Of a stretch of DNA of 28,795 bases, positions 24,047-28,795 are shown in pieces. Position 1 is the first letter of the stretch; the number at the start of each line of letters is the position of its first letter. The position numbers and the translations under genes are program-made. Below the pieces are notes generated by a model. The model had not been told where the DNA came from and did no database searches. It was given only the letters and a program-made list of their open reading frames with translations. The DNA comes from UBA6165 sp044233745 (GTDB lineage Bacteria; Bacteroidota; Bacteroidia; Flavobacteriales_D; Crocinitomicaceae), in NCBI GenBank assembly GCA_044233745.1, contig JBIIJN010000027.1, positions 1 through 28,795 on the forward strand, given 5' to 3'.

Positions 24047-24379
24047 TTAACAACAATTTGTATTTTGGTTTCGAATTTCGGAGGCAATTGCGCCAAATAT
24101 TGATTCTAAATGATATATAGTATTTGGATTTAAACAGTAGCAAATGGTTTTACCCTCGATGCTGCCTTGGATGATACCAGCGTTTTTTAGTTCTTTTAAA
24201 TGCTGTGAAATAGTGGGTTGCGCTAAAGGGAATTCGTTAACAATATCACCGCAAATGCAAGATTTAGCTTTAAGGAGATACTCAACAATGGCAATTCGTG
24301 CCGGATGCCCCAAAGCTTTGAAAATAGTCGCAGTTTGGTTTTGCTGCTCTGTGAAAAAATCTGTTTTCGTAATGCCCAT
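24047..24379 (-). CDS. arsR: ArsR-family arsenic-responsive repressor
   Basis: The 110-residue winged-helix protein has the ArsR fold: KALGHPARIAIVEYLL (helix 1-2), the recognition helix QPTISQHLKELKNAGII and a wing (GSIEGKTICYCLNP). Likely metal ligands are Cys41 and Cys43 (SCICGD, like the CxC of E. coli ArsR), with Cys80/Cys82 in the wing and a terminal Cys109-Cys110 pair as other candidates. It should repress its own operon until As(III) or Sb(III) binds. It is the first gene of the arsenic operon, and a 12-bp palindrome overlapping a -7-like box lies 11 bp upstream of its ATG. Which cysteines bind metal cannot be read from sequence. Confidence 0.93.
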   Translation of the reverse strand: MGITKTDFFTEQQNQTATIFKALGHPARIAIVEYLLKAKSCICGDIVNEFPLAQPTISQHLKELKNAGIIQGSIEGKTICYCLNPNTIYHLESIFGAIASEIRNQNTNCC

Positions 24380-24390
24380 AGTATATTTTT

Positions 24391-24404
24391 ATATTGCAAT
24401 ATTA
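24391..24404 (-). promoter_or_regulatory. Probable ArsR operator overlapping the ars promoter
   Basis: ATATTGCAATAT (24391-24402) is a perfect 12-bp palindrome. On the minus strand TAATATTG (24397-24404), one base from TAnnTTTG, overlaps it and leads into arsR. A repressor bound here would block the -7 box. The -33 box is not clear. Confidence 0.5.
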
Positions 24405-24461
24405 CGATAATAAAATGAGCTGGTGATGTTTTTTTGTTTTTTTTTCGGAAAATAAGGGAAT

Positions 24462-24670
24462 AACGGTTGGAATAGGAGTTAAGGTTTGAAATAACGGTTA
24501 TTAACGGTTAGGTAACGGCTATTCTTCATATTTGTATGAAATACAAAACGTTACAAGCGTGATGTATTTGATGTTTTTAAATTTTTGTATTCGAGAATGA
24601 TGGTGGATTGGTGTGCTAATCGTTTTTAACGGTTAAGCTAGGGATAACGGTTCGTCTAAGGACAACGGTT
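24462..24670 (+). repeat. Two clusters of phased AACGGTT direct repeats
   Basis: The 419-bp gap 24380-24798 holds no gene but contains seven same-strand copies of AACGGTT (one is AACGGCT). They start at 24462, 24493, 24503, 24514, 24628, 24646 and 24664. Spacings are 31, 10 and 11 in the first cluster, and 18 and 18 in the second. A 6-4-6 inverted repeat TTCATA-TTTG-TATGAA (24525-24540) lies between the clusters. The region is upstream of arsR and downstream of the MMPL gene. It looks like an array of sites for a DNA-binding protein, but no factor can be named. Confidence 0.6.
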
Positions 24671-24691
24671 AATTTTTTGGCAACTATATAC

Positions 24692-24768
24692 CCCTAGCCC
24701 TGATTGTAGCGGCAGCTTCCGCTTTTTTGAGCGGAACTACAGCGGAAAGCAGGAATATCTTCTAAAAA
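24692..24768 (+). repeat. Dispersed structured element, copy 2
   Basis: The element has the same layout as the copy at 2434: CCCTAGCCCTGAT, hairpin TTCCGCT-(TTTTTG)-AGCGGAA and outer CCTG/CAGG. Here TGTAG (24703-24707) can also pair with CTACA (24737-24741), which copy 1 cannot form fully. It lies 30 bp from the stop codon of the MMPL gene, again just beyond the end of a minus-strand gene. Confidence 0.7.
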
Positions 24769-24798
24769 TGATTCGTTGAAATTGTACTTTGTCCGAAC

Positions 24799-27105
24799 TT
24801 ATTTTTCTGAAACCTTGGGTTTTCGCGGTCGATAGAAAGCGAGTAGGAGTAGGGGCAAAAGCATCAAATCTGCTAATAAGGCGATGAACAAACTAAGTGA
24901 TACCAAGGCACCCATAGCAAAAGTGCCTTCGAAGTCGGACAAGATGAGCATAAAGAATCCGGCCAAAAGCACCAACGAGGTGAGAATGATGGCTTTTCCA
25001 GTGGTGATGTAGGTCGTTCTTAGTGCACGGAGCAAGGATTTACCTTTGCTGAGTTCGAGTTTGAGCTTGCTCAGGAAATGGATGGTATCGTCAACAGCAA
25101 TACCAAAGGAAATTGTGAAGGTGATGGCAGTGGAAATTTTTAAATTGATGCCCATGTAGCCCATCATGCCAGCAACAACAACGAGCGGTATGATATTGGG
25201 AATGAGTGAAATAATGGTCATGGTAAAAGAGCGGTATAAAAGTGCCATCAACACTGCGATAATCACACTTGCCAAAATGAGTCCTTGCATCATGTTATTA
25301 GACAAGGTTTTCAGATTTAAATCGAGGAGATGCGCTGTTCCTGTTAGTTTTACATCGAAATATTGACTTTTCAGTTCGTTATTAAGGAAGTGCTCTAATT
25401 CTTGATTTTTGGCGGTCACTTTTTTGTTTCCCCAATCGGGTATAGTTCCGGTGATTCTTGCAAAATGTTGCGTAGAATCTACAACCAAGCGCAATATTTG
25501 TCCATTTTCCAAACGCTCGAGTTGCTTTTTAAAGCGAGCAATGTCTCCTTTGTTTTCAGGTAATTTATAATTGCTATGCAAACCGCTTTTAAAACTTCTA
25601 TTGGCTGTTTTTAGAATGGTGATTAGTGATGTTATACGTTGCACCCCGTATTCGTTTTCGAGATAGTCTTGAACACGTTCAAAATCTTTCAACACATCTT
25701 TATCCCAGAATTGATTTTGTTCCGGATTTTTCAATTCGATCATCAATTCAAAGGGACGAATACCGCCGTAGTTGTCGTCCATGTAGTTGAAGCTCATTTT
25801 TACTGGATTGTCGTCTTTGAGTTCATCCATCAAGAAATTGTTGGATTCTAGTTTGGTTACGCCAAATAAAGAAACACCAAAAACAAGCAAAAATGCCAAA
25901 GGAATGGTCTTTCTGTTACGCAAAGTCCATTTGAATGTTTTGGCCAACACGCGATGCCAAATCGGATTTTTGTACTTTTCTGCAACTACAGGTGCTTTGG
26001 ATAAAATAAACAAAGCGGGCAAGGTGAGAATGGTGATGATAAATGTAATGACCACTGCAAGCGACACATAGATGGCAAACGATTGAATGGGCTTCACCGG
26101 AATCACAATCAAACTGATAAATCCAATTGCTGTTGTTAATGAGGTAAGCAATGTGGCTAAACCGATTTCTTTTACTGCGTTGATTACTGCATCGTTTTTG
26201 GGCATGCCGTCGCGCAGGTTGTCGATGTATTTACTGACCAAGTGAATCACATCCGACATCCCAACAACAAATAATATGGAAGGCAACAAGACCAACAGTA
26301 TGTTGATGGGTTCGTTGAACAGTCCCATGCTGCCGATCACCCAGATGGCGGACAGATACAAAACGACTTGAGGGAGCAAAATACCCCAGATGGATCGAAA
26401 TGCAATCCATAAGAAAAGAATAACCAATATTACAGAAATGGAGATGAAGAGCATCATTTCCGACATCATTTTTTCAACGTAATAGCGCTGACCTACAACT
26501 CGACCGATGAGGTGATAATCGTCCAATTCAGCTTTGTCGAGCAGAGCATAAAGTTTGTCTGATAAAATATCCGATCTTTCTTTGCTCAAGAAATCGGTAT
26601 GTTTGATAAATAAACAAAGCGAACGACCGTTTTCTGAAACAAATTGATTCACCAATTCTTCGTGACTGTAAATGCGCACAGAATCTTTCTCCAAGCGCAT
26701 ACTGTCGAGGTGAACATAGGGTATTTCTACCACCAAACCACCTGGCATGAATCGAAATTCTGACATGCTTAGGATGGAACGTACAGCGGTTACATCGTCA
26801 ATCTTGGCGATATCGGATTCAATTTTTTCAACTTTTTTGAGGAAAGTAGAATCGAAAATGCCAGATTTCTTTTCTAGCGCGAGCAAGAGAAAATCGTTGT
26901 CGGATGCAAAACGCTCTTTGAAATCCTTGAAGATTTGTGCGTTGTCATCGTTTTGAGGCAGAAAATCTTCAAACTCATAAGAGAATGTGATGTTTTTCCA
27001 TTGATAAAGCATGGGAAGCGTAATGGCAATCACCAATAACATGATGTAGCGCGCCCAAGTTCTTACTTGTTTGTCGTCGTACTTTGAGGTCTGTTTGTTT
27101 TTCAC
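24799..27105 (-). CDS. RND-superfamily (MMPL/HAE3) exporter
   Basis: The 768-residue membrane protein has the duplicated RND plan: one N-terminal helix, a periplasmic domain, a cluster of five or six helices, then the same again. The first cluster (about residues 215-360) has GSMGLFNEPINILLVLLPSILFVVGMSDVIH, and the second (about 625-760) has the parallel GYMGINLKISTAITFTISFGIAVDDTIHFL, both with the paired acidic residues of proton-driven MMPL/HAE3 pumps. Substrates are typically lipids, hopanoids or hydrophobic compounds; none can be named here. No membrane-fusion or TolC partner adjoins it. The start is GTG 27105, 4 nt past a -7-like box. The gene is monocistronic. Confidence 0.9.
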   Translation of the reverse strand: MKNKQTSKYDDKQVRTWARYIMLLVIAITLPMLYQWKNITFSYEFEDFLPQNDDNAQIFKDFKERFASDNDFLLLALEKKSGIFDSTFLKKVEKIESDIAKIDDVTAVRSILSMSEFRFMPGGLVVEIPYVHLDSMRLEKDSVRIYSHEELVNQFVSENGRSLCLFIKHTDFLSKERSDILSDKLYALLDKAELDDYHLIGRVVGQRYYVEKMMSEMMLFISISVILVILFLWIAFRSIWGILLPQVVLYLSAIWVIGSMGLFNEPINILLVLLPSILFVVGMSDVIHLVSKYIDNLRDGMPKNDAVINAVKEIGLATLLTSLTTAIGFISLIVIPVKPIQSFAIYVSLAVVITFIITILTLPALFILSKAPVVAEKYKNPIWHRVLAKTFKWTLRNRKTIPLAFLLVFGVSLFGVTKLESNNFLMDELKDDNPVKMSFNYMDDNYGGIRPFELMIELKNPEQNQFWDKDVLKDFERVQDYLENEYGVQRITSLITILKTANRSFKSGLHSNYKLPENKGDIARFKKQLERLENGQILRLVVDSTQHFARITGTIPDWGNKKVTAKNQELEHFLNNELKSQYFDVKLTGTAHLLDLNLKTLSNNMMQGLILASVIIAVLMALLYRSFTMTIISLIPNIIPLVVVAGMMGYMGINLKISTAITFTISFGIAVDDTIHFLSKLKLELSKGKSLLRALRTTYITTGKAIILTSLVLLAGFFMLILSDFEGTFAMGALVSLSLFIALLADLMLLPLLLLAFYRPRKPKVSEK

Positions 27106-27117
27106 GCCGCGAATTTA
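27106..27117 (-). promoter_or_regulatory. -7-like box abutting the MMPL gene start
   Basis: The minus strand reads TAAATTCG (27110-27117), one base off consensus, then CGGC, then GTG. Box-to-start spacing is 4 nt, as at 4644 and 15204. Confidence 0.4.
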
Positions 27118-27254
27118 GCTTAACTAATTGGATGTGATAACAGCGTGGGTGGAATTTTGTTTGGGGGAAGGCTATGAAATTGTTCTGCAACTAATATGCA
27201 ATTAAATAAATGCAATTCGATTCTACCATCTATTGTTCGCGATACAATGCACAC

Positions 27255-27449
27255 AACACTTCCTCACTCAACATTCAACACTACCTCACTCAGCATTCAA
27301 CACTTCCTCACTCAACACTTTTCCACTCAACATTCAACACTACCTCACTCAGCATTCAACACTTCCTCACTCAACACTTTTCCACTCATCACTCAACACT
27401 TTTTCACTCAACACTTCCTCACTCAACACTTCCTCACTCAACACTTTTC
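27255..27449. repeat. Tandem array of 15-bp and 7-bp units after the YfhO-like gene
   Basis: Ten full 15-bp units of the AACACTTCCTCACTC type, five 7-bp units (AACATTC, AGCATTC, ATCACTC) and one partial unit run without gaps. A 59-bp block (7+15+7+15+15) is repeated exactly at 27270-27328 and 27329-27387. The array overlaps the gene end: the last codons (Ser-Val-Glu-stop, minus strand) are part of the final units. The rest of the 27106-27433 gap (27118-27254) shows nothing I recognise. Confidence 0.9.
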
Positions 27450-28795
27450 TTGCGACGAACAAACTCACTCACCACACCACCAATCAACAGCAAATAAACA
27501 AACCAAGAGGCAATGCGTGCAATGGACAAGCCTTTTTTGTAAGTCGAATCGTTGATTTTGAATTCAATTTTGTGTTTTCCAGCGGGCACAGGCAAACCAC
27601 GGAGCACGTAATTCACACGCAAGTGATCTACTTCTTTGCCGTCTATGGATGCTGTCCAACCTGCTTTGTAGTACATTTCTGAGAATACAGCCAACTGGTC
27701 AGAATTACTTTCAAATTCATAAGTCAGATGATTCAACTGGTGTTTTACTAGACGAATGGAGCCTTCTCCCGAATAACCTTTGGCTTCCACCTTTTCCTTT
27801 TCATCATTGGGCACAATGGTCAAATTGGCTGGCGAGAAATTGTGTTTCACAACCAAAGTGATGAGCTTGGTGAATGAATTTTTATCGTCGGCGTCTAATG
27901 CCATTTTTGGAATCCAGTTTTTTCGGCCGTTGACATCCTGAACGTAATACGCGGTGTCGCCCTCAGCCAATCCATCAGGCCATTGGATTGATAATGAATC
28001 TTTTCCTTGGAAGTAAACAATGCGCTCGCGGGCATAAACTTCGGTGATGGCGAACTTCTTATCGTTCACAATAAGTGACCAATCTGTGCTGTGGTTTTCC
28101 AGTGCATAGCGTTTACCGAGTTGTAAAATCTCATCATTTTCGTCTTTGGCTACGTAAACCGACTTTGTCAACCAAGCATTGCCCAAAGCGCCTTCATTTT
28201 GTTCTACTTGACCGCCTCTTATCAAATATTTCACATTCAACATGTTGAGTATGGAACGGTCGTAAGGCAAATAGCCAAAATCGATTAGGTTTTGATAGCG
28301 CTTCAATTTTGCTCCGTGATAACCGCCTATTGCTTCGTGGAAATAAGATGCGCGCGAGGAGTTGAAAATATTGTCGTCGTAGTCGGCAACACGGTGACGT
28401 GTCATGGCACGATAGGCTCTAAATTTTTCGTTGTCGATATAATTCCTCTTACCTCGCATGGTAAATTCTTCTTCTGAAGCAAATTGACTCGCTTGTCTTT
28501 CTACTTTTTCTACTCGTGCTCTCAGCTTAGGATTATTTGTCATTTCAGCTTCAAGGATTTGATTGTCCGTTGGTCGAGCAGTATGTGGATATTTTTGTTC
28601 TTCCCACTTGGTCCATTTTTCGTAGATTATTTCATCATCAGAGCCTTCTTCACCTGAGTTGGGCATATAAATCAAGTTTATGCTTACCAAGTCAATGGCA
28701 ATTAGTGCTCCTAATCCACCTATCATAACGTAGCGATTGATGCTTGGCACGAACAAGTAAAGCGCAATGAGACCCAAACCGAAAAGCACGAAAAG
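27434..28795 (-). CDS. YfhO-family membrane protein, C-terminal part only
   Basis: The frame is open to the window end, so the N-terminus with most membrane helices is missing; about 453 residues are seen. It begins with two hydrophobic segments (to about residue 40), then a large periplasmic part, then the family end EMYYKAGWTASIDGKEV...RVNYVLRGLPVPAGKHKIEFKI and a last helix near the C-terminus. This matches the C-terminal half of YfhO-like proteins, implicated in Gram-positive bacteria in glycosylation of lipoteichoic acid; the Bacteroidota role is not established. The last codons lie within a tandem array, so the stop region may vary between strains. Confidence 0.75.
   Translation of the reverse strand, partial: LFVLFGLGLIALYLFVPSINRYVMIGGLGALIAIDLVSINLIYMPNSGEEGSDDEIIYEKWTKWEEQKYPHTARPTDNQILEAEMTNNPKLRARVEKVERQASQFASEEEFTMRGKRNYIDNEKFRAYRAMTRHRVADYDDNIFNSSRASYFHEAIGGYHGAKLKRYQNLIDFGYLPYDRSILNMLNVKYLIRGGQVEQNEGALGNAWLTKSVYVAKDENDEILQLGKRYALENHSTDWSLIVNDKKFAITEVYARERIVYFQGKDSLSIQWPDGLAEGDTAYYVQDVNGRKNWIPKMALDADDKNSFTKLITLVVKHNFSPANLTIVPNDEKEKVEAKGYSGEGSIRLVKHQLNHLTYEFESNSDQLAVFSEMYYKAGWTASIDGKEVDHLRVNYVLRGLPVPAGKHKIEFKINDSTYKKGLSIARIASWFVYLLLIGGVVSEFVRRKKSVE

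Noticed and set aside
24030..24143. 38-residue N-terminal extension of the DUF6428 protein
   Set aside because: It overlaps the arsR coding end in another frame. The family normally starts at the MKLS ATG at 24029.
21731..24379. Arsenic island acquired by a recent mobile element
   Set aside because: There is no integrase, transposase, terminal repeat or tRNA nearby, and base use looks like that of the neighbours.
24541..24570. Small gene starting at ATG 24538 after a -7-like CATATTTG
   Set aside because: It encodes only 8 codons before a stop and has no terminator.
24421..24798. Replication origin or plasmid iterons from the AACGGTT repeats
   Set aside because: No DnaA boxes, no replication initiator gene and no AT-rich unwinding element arranged with them; the spacings differ between the two clusters.
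27255..27449. Possible CRISPR array
   Set aside because: Units are 15 and 7 bp with no spacers between them, and there are no cas genes. It is a simple tandem repeat.
27196..27682. Three long plus-strand frames (119, 95 and 149 codons) rich in Thr, Ser, His, Gln and Leu
   Set aside because: All arise because the 15/7-bp tandem array has no stop in any plus-strand frame. They run into the antisense of the YfhO-like gene and have no promoter.

Overview
The window comes from the chromosome of a Bacteroidota bacterium, most likely of the order Flavobacteriales. Three things support this. Promoter boxes follow the Bacteroidota pattern TTTG-N19-TAnnTTTG rather than the E. coli sigma-70 pattern. 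A secreted esterase carries a type IX secretion (T9SS) C-terminal sorting domain. Lipoproteins, a single-RRM RNA-binding protein, an ACR3/DUF6428 arsenic operon and a YfhO-family protein are all typical of this group. The DNA is moderately AT-rich. I see no tRNA, rRNA, CRISPR array, integrase or transposase, so this is largely core or near-core chromosome.

Layout. 1-2367 (+): three overlapping genes, a 5'-truncated polysaccharide deacetylase, a FemAB/GNAT-like acyltransferase and a FabG-like reductase. 2510-4590 (-): a thiolase whose stop overlaps the start of a six-helix K+ channel that ends in a zinc ribbon. 4656-6121 (+): cvfB and a LysE-type exporter. 6195-7459 (-): an RRM protein with a long leader, and a TauE/SafE permease. 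7542-13436 (+): elaA, a lipoprotein Dcp-like M3 peptidase and a 1066-residue AddA/RecB-like helicase-nuclease. 13463-15199 (-): a GT-C-like membrane protein. 15302-17008 (+): lipoprotein MsrB and MsrA (methionine sulfoxide repair) and a lipoprotein of unknown function. 17228-17377 (-): an easily missed 49-residue lipoprotein. 17556-19277 (+): an Omp85-family outer membrane protein. 19274-21632 (-): a T9SS-sorted esterase followed by a GT-C-like membrane protein. 21731-24379 (-): an arsenic operon in the order arsR, DUF6428, acr3, arsC. 24799-27105 (-): an RND/MMPL exporter. 27434-28795 (-): the C-terminal part of a YfhO-like protein.

How the genes work together. In the arsenic operon, ArsR would sense As(III) and derepress, ArsC would reduce arsenate with thioredoxin, Acr3 would export arsenite, and the cysteine-rich DUF6428 protein is an uncharacterised partner. 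The msr pair repairs oxidised envelope proteins. Dcp and the AddA-like enzyme handle peptides and broken DNA and are only neighbours.

Non-coding structure is the more unusual part. It includes two copies of a dispersed structured element (2434, 24692), a set of same-strand AACGGTT repeats phased to the DNA helix upstream of arsR (24462-24670), and a 15/7-bp tandem array grown from the stop-codon region of the YfhO-like gene (27255-27449). Several genes also have a promoter -7 box only 4 nt from the start codon, which suggests leaderless mRNAs. I found no clearly new multi-gene system. The best candidates for undescribed biology are the arsenic locus (DUF6428 plus phased repeats) and the dispersed element.
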